This document shows positions 27,903 to 38,186 of a stretch of DNA of 64,000 nucleotides, one piece after another. The number at the start of each line of letters is the position of its first letter. Within the stretch, counting starts at the first letter, position 1. The notes beneath the pieces are model-generated. The model was not told where the DNA came from, did not search any database, and worked only from the letters and a program-made list of their open reading frames with translations. This stretch comes from Paraburkholderia sp. BCC1885 (GTDB taxonomy: Bacteria > Pseudomonadota > Gammaproteobacteria > Burkholderiales > Burkholderiaceae). Both the position numbers and the translations under genes were made by a program. The stretch spans positions 124,001-188,000 of the forward strand of contig NZ_CAAJGM010000285.1 of NCBI RefSeq assembly GCF_900996235.1, given 5' to 3'.

Positions 27903-28100
27903 TTATTCCGAAGCGCCCGAAGCTGCAGCAGCCGATGCTGCCTTCTTCTTCGATGCCTTCTTGGCGTGCGTTGCCTTCTTCGTGGTCTTCTTTGCCGACG
28001 AAGCTGCTGCCGGTGCCGAAGCTGCGTCCGTTGCCGATGCTTGTGCGAATGCTGCCGTTGCGAAGAGGCCAGCGACCAGAGCGGCGATCAGTTTGTTCAT
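27903..28100 (-). CDS. small exported Lys/Ala-rich protein
   Basis: A 65-residue protein of unknown function. Residues 1-19 are a signal peptide (MNKLIAALVAGLFATAAFAQ). The mature 45 residues consist almost only of Ala, Lys, Ser and Thr, with KKTTKKATHAKKASKKKAA resembling a histone H1 tail. GAGGA precedes the ATG and a strong intrinsic terminator follows, which supports a real gene. Such highly basic exported peptides are frequent in Burkholderiales. Binding to lipopolysaccharide, nucleic acid or other anions in the periplasm is an inference from charge only. Confidence 0.75.
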   Translation of the reverse strand: MNKLIAALVAGLFATAAFAQASATDAASAPAAASSAKKTTKKATHAKKASKKKAASAAAASGASE

Positions 28101-28494
28101 TTTGTGAATCCTCAGCTTTAGTTAATTAACCAAATGACCCGGTTATATATGAGTCATGTCGGTAAACGTGCCATCCACCTTTCGGTTGACAGCCGCATCA
28201 ACAAATTTTCGTGACGCGTCTGCGAGCGCTCGGACTCTCCGCACTGACCGCAAGAACGGCTTGTACAAAGGCCCTTAAGGCTGAATGCCGGATAGCTTCG
28301 GGCGGCATCTGCGACGAATAACGCGTGAGCCGACGCTGCGGTTGACGTAAATTTCGCGCAAATTTTCGGGAATGTTTATTCCGCCGCGATGAAAAGGCCA
28401 GAGGCATCTTTCCAAGCGCCGCAATAAAATCGTTATGAAAAGAAAAGGCTTGCGGATACAACGATTTAGCGTGAATTTTCTGAAGCGGCGCCGT
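28101..28494. other. AT-richer gap, promoter of the small basic protein
   Basis: No coding frame is supported. The first 60 bases (TTAATTAACC, TATATATGAG on the plus strand) are AT-rich for this genome and probably contain the promoter of the small Lys/Ala-rich gene. The rest lies downstream of rluE and shows no obvious terminator. Confidence 0.4.
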
Positions 28495-29064
28495 TCAGCG
28501 CAAACCGTCCCAAGGTGCGCGTGGCGGCAGATCGAGCCAGGCGCCCGGCTCTAGGCCGAGCGAAAAAATATCGAGCGCGCCGATGCCGACGCGCACGAGC
28601 CGCAGGGTAGGGAAGCCGACCGCCGCCGTCATGCGCCGGACCTGGCGGTTCTTGCCTTCGGTAATGGAAAGTTCGATCCACGTCGTGGGGATGGCCGCGC
28701 GAAACCGAACCGGCGGATTGCGCGGCCATAGCGTTTCAGGCGGGTCGATCGGCCGGGCCTGACACGGACGTGTCACATAGTCGCCAAGATCGACGCCGCT
28801 TGCGAGCCGGCTGAGCGCCGCTTCATCCGGCACGCCTTCGACCTGCGCCCAGTAGCGCTTGACGAGCTTGTGGCGTGGCTCGGCGATGCGCGCCTGCAAG
28901 GCGCCGTCGTCGGTGAGCAGCAACAGGCCTTCGCTATCGGAATCGAGACGGCCGGCGGGATAGACGCCCGGCACCTTGACCCAATCGGCGAGCGAAGCGC
29001 GCGTCTCGTGCGGCGAGAACTGGCAGATGGTGCCGAAGGGCTTGTTGAGAGCAAGAAGGCGCAT
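28495..29064 (-). CDS. rluE: pseudouridine synthase, RsuA/RluE type
   Basis: A 189-residue single-domain pseudouridine synthase without an S4 domain, as in RluE, which modifies position 2457 of 23S rRNA in E. coli. The catalytic Asp lies in YPAGRLDSDSEGLLLLTDDG. The substrate-binding motifs LNKPFGTICQF and EGKNRQVRRMTAAVGFPTLRLVRV are both present. Length matches RluE. The gene is divergent from icd, an arrangement also seen in enterobacteria. Confidence 0.9.
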   Translation of the reverse strand: MRLLALNKPFGTICQFSPHETRASLADWVKVPGVYPAGRLDSDSEGLLLLTDDGALQARIAEPRHKLVKRYWAQVEGVPDEAALSRLASGVDLGDYVTRPCQARPIDPPETLWPRNPPVRFRAAIPTTWIELSITEGKNRQVRRMTAAVGFPTLRLVRVGIGALDIFSLGLEPGAWLDLPPRAPWDGLR

Positions 29065-29200
29065 GCGGAATCTGGCGGACAGCGGCCGTGGTGGTGGCGT
29101 GTTTAGCGAATCAGGAGACGGGTCGGGTGGCCAACGAGGTAGCCAATCGGGCGGCGAATGGCGGGATCATAATGCATAAGCTGCGACGATATGTCCTGCA

Positions 29201-29212
29201 TCTTATATAAGA
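29201..29212. promoter_or_regulatory. palindrome TCTTATATAAGA upstream of icd
   Basis: A perfect 12-bp palindrome at 29201-29212 is flanked by ATGTC (29191) and GACAT (29211), which extend the dyad imperfectly. It sits about 165 bp before the icd ATG, between divergent rluE and icd. A dimeric repressor or activator of TCA-cycle genes is a reasonable guess. Confidence 0.5.
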
Positions 29213-29375
29213 CATAAGACATGGCTGCGTGGCAGCGGGCGCTTCGCAGAGTCCACCGTGGGCTAGAATAACCGCTCAGTCGCTTGCAGGCGTTCGGCAT
29301 TGCGCGCAACGAGGAGCGCGCGGCGCCGCAGTCCCCATCTGCTTCAACCAGAATAGCCATCACTGGAGTCCGATC

Positions 29376-30632
29376 ATGCCGTATCAGCACATCAAGGTTC
29401 CGACGGGCGGAGACAAAATCACTGTCAACCAGGATTTCTCGCTCAAGGTTCCCGACCAACCGATCATTCCGTACATCGAAGGCGACGGTACGGGTACCGA
29501 CATCACGCCGGTCATGATCAAGGTGGTCGACGCGGCGGTCGAGAAAGCCTACGGCGGCAAGAAGCAGATCCACTGGATGGAAGTCTATGCCGGCGAGAAA
29601 GCCACCAAACTCTATGGTGCGGACGTGTGGCTGCCGGAAGAAACGCTGGCTGCGGTGAAGGAATACGTGGTCTCCATCAAGGGACCGCTGACGACGCCGG
29701 TGGGTGGAGGCATCCGTTCGCTGAACGTGACGTTGCGCCAGGAACTCGACCTCTACGTGTGCCTGCGGCCGGTGCGTTATTTCAAGGGCGTGCCCTCGCC
29801 GCTGCGCGAACCGGAAAAGACCGACATGGTGATCTTCCGCGAGAACTCCGAAGACATCTACGCGGGCATCGAATGGGCCGCCGGTTCGGAGGGCGCGAAG
29901 AAGGTCATCCAGTTCCTGCGCGACGAAATGGGCGTGAAGAAAATCCGCTTTCCGGACACTTCGGCGCTCGGCGTCAAGCCGGTGTCGCGTGAAGGCACGG
30001 AGCGCCTGGTGCGCAAGGCGCTGCAGTACGCGATCGACAACGAGCGCCGCTCGCTCACGCTGGTGCACAAGGGCAACATCATGAAGTTCACCGAAGGCGC
30101 GTTCCGCGATTGGGGCTACGCGCTCGCGCAGAAGGAGTTCGGCGCGGAACTGGTGGACGGCGGTCCGTGGATGAAGTTCAAGAACCCGAAGACGGGTAAC
30201 GATATCGTCGTCAAGGACGTGATCGCCGATGCTTTCCTGCAGCAGATCCTGCTGCGTCCAGCCGAATACGATGTGATCGCCACGCTGAACCTGAACGGCG
30301 ACTACATCTCGGACGCGCTGGCCGCGCAGGTGGGCGGGATCGGCATTGCGCCGGGCGCCAACATGTCGGATTCGGTAGCGATGTTCGAAGCCACCCACGG
30401 CACCGCGCCGAAGTATGCGGGCAAGGACTACGTGAATCCGGGCTCGGAAATTCTCTCGGCGGAAATGATGCTGCGCCATCTCGGCTGGTTCGAGGCGGCG
30501 GACATCATCATCGATGCGATGGAAGCGTCGATTCTGCAAAAGCGCGTGACGTACGACTTCGCGCGTCTGATGGAAGGCGCGACGCAGGTGTCGTGTTCGG
30601 GGTTTGGGCAGGTGTTGATTGAGAATATGTGA
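29376..30632 (+). CDS. icd: isocitrate dehydrogenase (NADP+)
   Basis: A 418-residue enzyme that converts isocitrate to 2-oxoglutarate in the TCA cycle, a cytosolic homodimer. IEGDGTGTDI opens the fold. FRENSEDIYAGIEW contains the serine that AceK phosphorylates in E. coli. LTLVHKGNIMKFTEGAFRDWGY and NLNGDYISDALAAQVGGIGIAPGAN are the substrate and metal blocks, and FEATHGTAPKYAGKDYVNPGS the cofactor block typical of NADP-specific enzymes. The ATG at 29376 follows GGAG and gives the E. coli-like length. A further in-frame start at 29229 would add unrelated residues. Confidence 0.96.
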   Translation: MPYQHIKVPTGGDKITVNQDFSLKVPDQPIIPYIEGDGTGTDITPVMIKVVDAAVEKAYGGKKQIHWMEVYAGEKATKLYGADVWLPEETLAAVKEYVVSIKGPLTTPVGGGIRSLNVTLRQELDLYVCLRPVRYFKGVPSPLREPEKTDMVIFRENSEDIYAGIEWAAGSEGAKKVIQFLRDEMGVKKIRFPDTSALGVKPVSREGTERLVRKALQYAIDNERRSLTLVHKGNIMKFTEGAFRDWGYALAQKEFGAELVDGGPWMKFKNPKTGNDIVVKDVIADAFLQQILLRPAEYDVIATLNLNGDYISDALAAQVGGIGIAPGANMSDSVAMFEATHGTAPKYAGKDYVNPGSEILSAEMMLRHLGWFEAADIIIDAMEASILQKRVTYDFARLMEGATQVSCSGFGQVLIENM

Positions 30633-30683
30633 GTGTGACGGCGGCCTCACCCCGCCTTCGCAACCCGTGCGCCTTAATCCGCA

Positions 30684-31094
30684 ATGATCTGTCTCCGGCG
30701 ATTCCTCATCGTGCTTTCGCTCGCATTGCTAACCATGCAAGGCCAAGGCGCGTTTGCACATGAGCGGATTATGTCCATGCCTGCAGCTGTGCCTGTAGAA
30801 GGCGGCGCGCTGCAAATGGTGGACGTCGCGCCGCATATGAATGCGGTCTCGCGAGTCGCATCCAGTTCGCCGGCGGACCACTGTGAAACGACGACTGCCG
30901 CACAGCCGCCGTGCGGTCACGAGCACAACCACTGTGCCTGCTGTGCAACGGCTTGCAGTATTCATTGCGCTGTCCTGTTAACGGCCTGGCAATTCGAACC
31001 GCGTGCATTGGATACCGCGTCTCCCCGCTCCCTCACCGAACTTCCCCGCGATGGGCTGACTCACGCGCCTCCCGTGCCGCCGCCCATCGACTGA
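30684..31094 (+). CDS. CopL-like exported Cys/His-rich protein
   Basis: A 136-residue protein with a signal peptide (FLIVLSLALLTMQGQGAFAH). A metal-binding core follows, CGHEHNHCACCATACSIHC, and the Pro-rich end APPVPPPID. This layout matches the CopL family found upstream of copA in Xanthomonas, where it is needed for copper induction. The gene sits 151 bp upstream of a multicopper oxidase, so a role in copper sensing or chaperoning is inferred. Similarity is by layout only; the family is poorly conserved in sequence. No good ribosome site precedes the ATG. Confidence 0.65.
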   Translation: MICLRRFLIVLSLALLTMQGQGAFAHERIMSMPAAVPVEGGALQMVDVAPHMNAVSRVASSSPADHCETTTAAQPPCGHEHNHCACCATACSIHCAVLLTAWQFEPRALDTASPRSLTELPRDGLTHAPPVPPPID

Positions 31095-31245
31095 TCGTTT
31101 TCCTGGCGTCGTGTGCTTCCTTATACGAACGCGCGACGCTTGCCTGTCAGCGCGGCCTGCGGCGTGATCTTCGTCACGCGGGCCTGCAACGATGACGCGC
31201 GGCGGGCTGCAGGCTTTCCGCGCAATCCAATAGAGGAAACGATCG

Positions 31246-32871
31246 ATGATCCGCAGAGAATTTCTCCTCCGCGCGCTGAGTGCCGCCGCGGTGTCGTTGT
31301 CTGGACGTCACGCGCTTGCGCAGCAAAACGCGCACGCGATGCACGACATGTCCGGGATGAGCGGCATGCAAGGGATGTCCGATATGCCGGGCATGGCGAA
31401 AAACGCCACGCCGCAAGCCAGCACGCTGGCCGCACCCGATGCGTTGCCATCAGGCGCGCCGCTCGCCGCATTGCGCACGCTGGTGAACGAAAGCCATGCG
31501 CCTGGCGTATTTCGCGCCACCCTGGTCGCGCAACCGGAGCAACACACGCTCATACCCGGCCACCCGACCACTTTCTGGCAATACGGACAAGGCGGCGACC
31601 CTCCTGATTCCACCGCGCAGCTGCAAGGTCCGGTCGTCGGACCGCTGATCGACGTGCGCGAGGGCGATACGGTCGAAATCCGCTTCGTCAATCGCCTGCC
31701 GCAGGCGTCGACGATCCACTGGCACGGCTTGCCGGTGCCGCCGGATCAGGACGGCAATCCGTCCGATCCCGTCGCGCCCGGCGCCTCGCGTGTCTACCGC
31801 TTCACGCTGCCGCCGGGCAGTGCCGGCACTTACTGGTATCACCCGCATCCGCACATGATGTCGGCCGAGCAGGTGTTTCGCGGACTCGCGGGGCCGATAG
31901 TGGTGCGCGCCGCCGCCGATCCGCTCGCCGGCTGGCCCGAGCGCCATCTGTTCTTCTCCGATCTGAAGCTCGCCAGCGACGGCACGATCGCGCCCAACGA
32001 CATGATGGACTGGATGAACGGACGCGAAGGGCAGTTCGTGCTGGTGAACGGCGCGCGTCGTCCGAGCGTCGTCATGGCGACGGACGAGCGCTGGCGCGTG
32101 TGGAATGGCTGCAATGCCCGCTATTTGAGATTGTCGCTGGATGACGGTCGTGCTTTCACGCAGGTCGGCACGGACGGCGGTCTGCTCGGAACGCCGCGCG
32201 AGAACGTGACAGAGCTTTTGCTGGCGCCGGGAGAGCGCGCGGAGCTGATTGTGTCCGCGGGACGGCGGGCGGTTCTGACTTCCGCGGTCTACGATCGTCG
32301 CAAGATGGCGATGGCGGGCGGCAGTCTGCCAGCGGGCGCGGCTATCCCGCTTGCCGATGTCCAGTCCGGGCCGCGCGCTGCCGATACCACGCACGCTGCG
32401 ACGAAACTCCCCGCGACCTTGCGCGAGATCTCGCCGCTCGGCGCCCCCGCCGCGCAAAAATCCGTGGTGTTTTCCGAGCAGATGGACATGGCCGCGATGC
32501 ATCGCCCCGGCGCATCGCACAACGGCATGCCGGCTGGCATGAGTTTCCTGATCAACGGCGCGAGTTTCGATCCGCAACGCGTCACACTGACAAGCCGCCG
32601 TGGCGAGGTCGAACGCTGGTCGATTGCCAACCGCACGGATATGGACCACCCATTCCATCTGCACGGCACGCAATTTCAGGTGATCGAGCGCGAACAGGAT
32701 GGCGTCGTGACGCCCGAGCCTTATATGGCGTGGCGCGACACCGTCAACGTGCAGCCTGGCGAGACGGTGCGCATTGCCACGGTTCAACAGCAGGCGGGCA
32801 GGCGCATGTTCCATTGCCACATCCTCGAACACGAGGATCTCGGCATGATGGGCACGCTCGACGTGGTGTAA
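31246..32871 (+). CDS. periplasmic multicopper oxidase, CopA/CueO-like
   Basis: A 541-residue enzyme with three cupredoxin domains. The N-terminus RREFLLRALSAAAVSL is a Tat-type signal. A Met-rich stretch (residues 32-50, MHDMSGMSGMQGMSDMPGM) probably binds Cu(I). Copper ligands are visible in HWHG (158-161), WYHPHPH (197-203), HPFHLHG and HCHILEHEDLGMM (523-535), giving type 1 and type 2/3 centres. It would oxidise Cu(I) or phenolic compounds in the periplasm. The upstream CopL-like gene supports a copper-resistance role. AGAGGAAACG lies before the ATG. Confidence 0.92.
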   Translation: MIRREFLLRALSAAAVSLSGRHALAQQNAHAMHDMSGMSGMQGMSDMPGMAKNATPQASTLAAPDALPSGAPLAALRTLVNESHAPGVFRATLVAQPEQHTLIPGHPTTFWQYGQGGDPPDSTAQLQGPVVGPLIDVREGDTVEIRFVNRLPQASTIHWHGLPVPPDQDGNPSDPVAPGASRVYRFTLPPGSAGTYWYHPHPHMMSAEQVFRGLAGPIVVRAAADPLAGWPERHLFFSDLKLASDGTIAPNDMMDWMNGREGQFVLVNGARRPSVVMATDERWRVWNGCNARYLRLSLDDGRAFTQVGTDGGLLGTPRENVTELLLAPGERAELIVSAGRRAVLTSAVYDRRKMAMAGGSLPAGAAIPLADVQSGPRAADTTHAATKLPATLREISPLGAPAAQKSVVFSEQMDMAAMHRPGASHNGMPAGMSFLINGASFDPQRVTLTSRRGEVERWSIANRTDMDHPFHLHGTQFQVIEREQDGVVTPEPYMAWRDTVNVQPGETVRIATVQQQAGRRMFHCHILEHEDLGMMGTLDVV

Positions 32872-32900
32872 ATGATCTGAAACGCGTCCCCAGAATGAAG

Positions 32901-32923
32901 AAACCCGGCACGGAGCCGGGTTT
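32901..32923 (-). terminator. hairpin between converging oxidase and cold-shock genes
   Basis: AAACCCGGC (32901-32909) pairs with GCCGGGTTT (32915-32923), loop ACGGA. It lies between the two stops and could serve both directions; the T-tract is short and interrupted. Confidence 0.7.
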
Positions 32924-32947
32924 CCAGGGTACGGGTATCGAACAGAC

Positions 32948-33154
32948 TCAGGCGGCCGCCTGGATGTTCGATGCCTGCTTGCCTTTGGGGCCTTGCACGA
33001 CCTCAAAGCTAACCTTCTGGCCTTCCTTCAGGGTTTTGAACCCATTCATCTGGATGGCCGAAAAGTGTGCAAACAGATCCTCACCGCCTTCGTCGGGCGT
33101 AATGAATCCGAAACCTTTCGCGTCATTGAACCATTTGACCGTACCAGTTGCCAT
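32948..33154 (-). CDS. cspA: cold-shock domain protein (CspA family)
   Basis: A 68-residue single OB-fold RNA chaperone. RNP1 is KGFGFITP and RNP2 is DLFAHFSAI, both intact. It melts RNA secondary structure; members may be cold-induced or constitutive. AGGGGAAGTAGGT precedes the ATG, giving a strong ribosome site. The 600-bp gap upstream allows the long structured leader that many csp mRNAs carry. Which paralogue it is within the genus cannot be told, so the symbol is generic. Confidence 0.93.
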   Translation of the reverse strand: MATGTVKWFNDAKGFGFITPDEGGEDLFAHFSAIQMNGFKTLKEGQKVSFEVVQGPKGKQASNIQAAA

Positions 33155-33806
33155 ACCTACTTCCCCTGTAACTCATGACACCACCACGAGCCCTCGAAAA
33201 GCTCAACGGCCGCGGGCATGCAGCCGCTCCCTCCTCACAAGCTCACCATCGGCATTTTTTCGAATTTGTGGCTGACTGAAAAAAGTGCCAGCTTGATTGT
33301 TGAGGCTCTTTATTCGAGTGTCAAGAAAATTTTGAGACACGCAACGGTGCGTTGCAAACGCCCCATTTCCAGGGTTTTTACCGCTTTTCTTATGTGCGGT
33401 GGCGCAAGCGTTGCATCTTGAAAAGTCGCATAATCGACTCACATGCTGTTCAGCGGGGGTGGCACTCCCGCAAGTCTTACCGGATCAGCACTCAAGGCCA
33501 TATAGGCGGTTTGGGTAGAGCCGCCCGGAGCGCAGTCGTCTCAGTCGTAAATGGGGGCGCCCGGGGTTTTCGCGGAGCCGCCGCGCACGCGTTCAGCTTG
33601 CTACGGCAGGTTGTGCGATACTCGATCCAAAGCACCGTAACACCAGCAGCAATGACATTCTTTTGGAGGGCCGGCTCCGCAATCGGCTCCGTGCAAGGCG
33701 CACGCGTGACAGGCAGTGCCGTCATGTGGAGGCGAAACAGATCACCGGCCAGCCGGTCGGGTTTTGACAGGATTGCGGCCCTGTCCGAGTTGTTTAGAAT
33801 GGGTGT
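33155..33806. other. 650-bp gap between divergent cspA and clpS
   Basis: No open frame here looks coding. The left half should contain the cspA promoter and its untranslated leader on the minus strand. The right half leads to clpS; CTTTTGG-rich and GTTGTTTAGAATGG sequences near 33795 may include the clpS promoter. I saw no terminator or RNA gene. Confidence 0.4.
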
Positions 33807-34117
33807 ATGGCAATTATCCCGGACAAGCAGGATGGCACCGTACTGGAGCGGCAGGAAAAAAAGCTGAAGCCGCCGGCCATGTACAAGGTGGTGCTGTTGA
33901 ATGACGACTTCACGCCAATGGAATTTGTCGTGATGGTCGTGCAGGAATACTTCAATAAAGATCGTGAAACCGCAACGCAGATTATGTTGAAGGTGCATCG
34001 CGAAGGCAGGGGAGTTTGTGGGGTCTATACGCGGGACATCGCGTCGACCAAAGTCGAGCAAGTCGTTACCCACGCACGGCAGGCCGGGCATCCGCTGCAG
34101 TGTGTGATGGAGGAAGC

Positions 34118-34121
<4 letters not shown>
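33807..34121 (+). CDS. clpS: ClpA adaptor protein ClpS
   Basis: A 104-residue adaptor that delivers N-degron substrates to ClpA. Residues 1-22 form the flexible N-terminal extension needed for delivery. The folded core has YKVVLLNDDFTPMEFVVMVV, with the Asn-Asp pair that contacts the substrate alpha-amino group. H74-type residues lie in KVHREGRGVCGVY. The stop overlaps the clpA start (ATGA), so the pair is translationally coupled. The start lacks a clear ribosome site but gives the standard N-terminus. Confidence 0.95.
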
Positions 34122-36415
<2,294 letters not shown>

Positions 36416-36456
36416 AGCTGAGGCTCTACGGAGCCGGCGGATTCGTTCAGCCAGGC

Positions 36457-36494
36457 AAAAACGGCGCGGGCCTTAAAACCCGCGCCGTTTTTTT
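36457..36494 (+). terminator. intrinsic terminator after clpA
   Basis: AAAACGGCGCGGG pairs with CCCGCGCCGTTTT around an 8-nt loop and continues into TTTTTTT. It is a strong rho-independent terminator for the clpS-clpA operon. Confidence 0.95.
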
Positions 36495-36613
36495 ATGCGC
36501 ATCTTTTGCGGCTCAAGGCTTACTGGCGTCGAGTCGGCCGGGCATCAAGCGCCTGGCGCATCAACCGAAGCGCATCAACCGAAGCGGCCTCAATCGTCCA
36601 CGGCAAGCAACCC

Positions 36614-37060
36614 TTAATGCTTGCCCGTGCTGCCGAAACCACCCGCGCCGCGCTCGCTCTGCTCGAAGTCATCCACGATATTGAATTCGGCCTGCACCAC
36701 CGGCACGATCACGAGCTGCGCGAGGCGCTCCATGGGATTCAACGTGAAGGTGGTCTGTCCGCGATTCCACGTCGAGATCATCAGTTGACCCTGGTAATCC
36801 GAGTCGATCAGTCCTACCAGATTCCCCAGCACGATGCCGTGCTTATGTCCCAGACCCGAGCGCGGCAGGATCAACGCCGCATAGCCAGGGTCGCCTACGT
36901 GGATCGCCAGACCCGTCGGTACCAGTGCCGTTTCGCCGGGTTGCAGTGTCAGCGGTTCGTCGAGGCAGGCGCGCAGATCGAGACCGGCGCTGCCGGTCGT
37001 GGCGTAGGCCGGGAGTTGGTCGCGCATGCGCGCATCGAGAATCTTCAGGTCGAGTTTCAT
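36614..37060 (-). CDS. dut: dUTP diphosphatase
   Basis: A 148-residue homotrimeric dUTPase that hydrolyses dUTP to dUMP. All five motifs are visible: GSAGLDLRA, PRSGLGHKHG, GLIDSDYQGQL, ERLAQLVIVP and RGAGGFGSTG. It ends the minus-strand cluster ribF-ileS-lspA-coaBC-LLM-dut. dut next to coaBC is widely conserved, here separated by the LLM oxidoreductase. Confidence 0.96.
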   Translation of the reverse strand: MKLDLKILDARMRDQLPAYATTGSAGLDLRACLDEPLTLQPGETALVPTGLAIHVGDPGYAALILPRSGLGHKHGIVLGNLVGLIDSDYQGQLMISTWNRGQTTFTLNPMERLAQLVIVPVVQAEFNIVDDFEQSERGAGGFGSTGKH

Positions 37061-37101
37061 GCAGTTCGAATCGATGGGTAAGTAGAGGCAAAAAGTTTGC
37101 G

Positions 37102-38103
37102 TTAGCGGCCAAGCTGGAACGCGTCGGCCAGGAGTTCATAGGAGCGCAGCCGCGCGCGGTAGCTTCCCGCCACGGTCAGTACGATCAGCTCGTCGGCCTG
37201 GAACCGCTCCTGCAGATCGAGCATGCGTGCGGTGACCTGCTCCGGCGTGCCGATGACGCTGCGCGGCTTCTCGCGGTCGATCACCAGCCTTTCGCGCTCG
37301 CCGTATTCCTGGGCGAGACCTTGTTCGATGTTCGGAATCGGCGCGTTGAGACCGTAGGCCATTTGCACGCGGCGCAGGTCGACTGCCTTTTCCAGATCGG
37401 CGGCTTCCTGCTCGGTGTCCGCGCAGATCACAAACACGGCGGCGGCCAGATAAGGTTGCGCTTCGTTGCCGGCGGTGAAGCGCTCGCGATACGCCTCGGC
37501 CACCTGATGACCGAAATGCGCGTTGATGAAATGCGCGAAGGCGAAGCGGATGCCAAGCTGCGCCGCGAGCAGGCCGCCGAATTCGCTTGAGCCGAGCATC
37601 CACAGTTGCGGACGGGTTTCGACCTGCGGCTGCAACAGCACGCCTTGCGCAACATGATCCGCCGGCAGCGTGCCGTTGAAGAGCCCGACCAGATCGGCGA
37701 CCTGCTGCGGGAAGATGTCGCCGCGGTTGTAGTCGCCGGCGGCGACGGCCTGGGCGGTGCGCATGTCGCCGCCCGGCGCGCGACCGACGCCGAGGTCGAT
37801 GCGATTCGGAAACAGCGCTTCGAGCATCATGAACTGCTCGGCCACTTTGAATGGGCTGTAGTACGGCAGCATGACGCCGCCGGAGCCGAGCCGGATGCGC
37901 TTCGTCACGCTGCCAAGGCGCGCCAGCATCACTTCGGGGCAGGGATTCGAGACACCGCGCAGCCCATGGTGCTCGGCGCACCAGTAGCGCGTGTAGCCGA
38001 GATCGTCGGCGAGTTGCGCGAGTTGGATGGTGGCGGCGATCGCGTCCGCCACCGAGTGCCCGTCGATCACGGGCGTTTGATCGAGCACGGAAAGTAGCGT
38101 CAT
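37102..38103 (-). CDS. LLM class flavin-dependent oxidoreductase (luciferase-like)
   Basis: A 333-residue protein of the bacterial luciferase-like monooxygenase family (MsnO8-type). DLGYTRYWCAEHHGLRGVSNPCPEV is the N-terminal signature. IRLGSGGVMLPYYSPFKVAEQF and PNRIDLGVGRAPGGD are the flavin-contacting blocks. These proteins use FMNH2 or F420; FMN is likely in this lineage. The physiological substrate is unknown. It lies between dut and coaBC, where most relatives have nothing, so it may be a local insertion of a metabolic gene. Confidence 0.88.
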   Translation of the reverse strand: MTLLSVLDQTPVIDGHSVADAIAATIQLAQLADDLGYTRYWCAEHHGLRGVSNPCPEVMLARLGSVTKRIRLGSGGVMLPYYSPFKVAEQFMMLEALFPNRIDLGVGRAPGGDMRTAQAVAAGDYNRGDIFPQQVADLVGLFNGTLPADHVAQGVLLQPQVETRPQLWMLGSSEFGGLLAAQLGIRFAFAHFINAHFGHQVAEAYRERFTAGNEAQPYLAAAVFVICADTEQEAADLEKAVDLRRVQMAYGLNAPIPNIEQGLAQEYGERERLVIDREKPRSVIGTPEQVTARMLDLQERFQADELIVLTVAGSYRARLRSYELLADAFQLGR

Positions 38104-38186
38104 GACAGTACGGCTCCAAGGTGACTCACGGTTCCGGCGAAGGGACCACGCACTTGCCGGAATCGCTTTGCCGGATGGTTGATTGC

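Noticed and set aside
28771..28797. Another TGTCACA that might be an ECF41 promoter
   Set aside because: It lies inside rluE and the position 16 bases downstream reads CGCC, not CGTC.
33352..33867. 171-codon open frame upstream of and overlapping clpS
   Set aside because: No ribosome site, no domain, and it runs into clpS in another frame.
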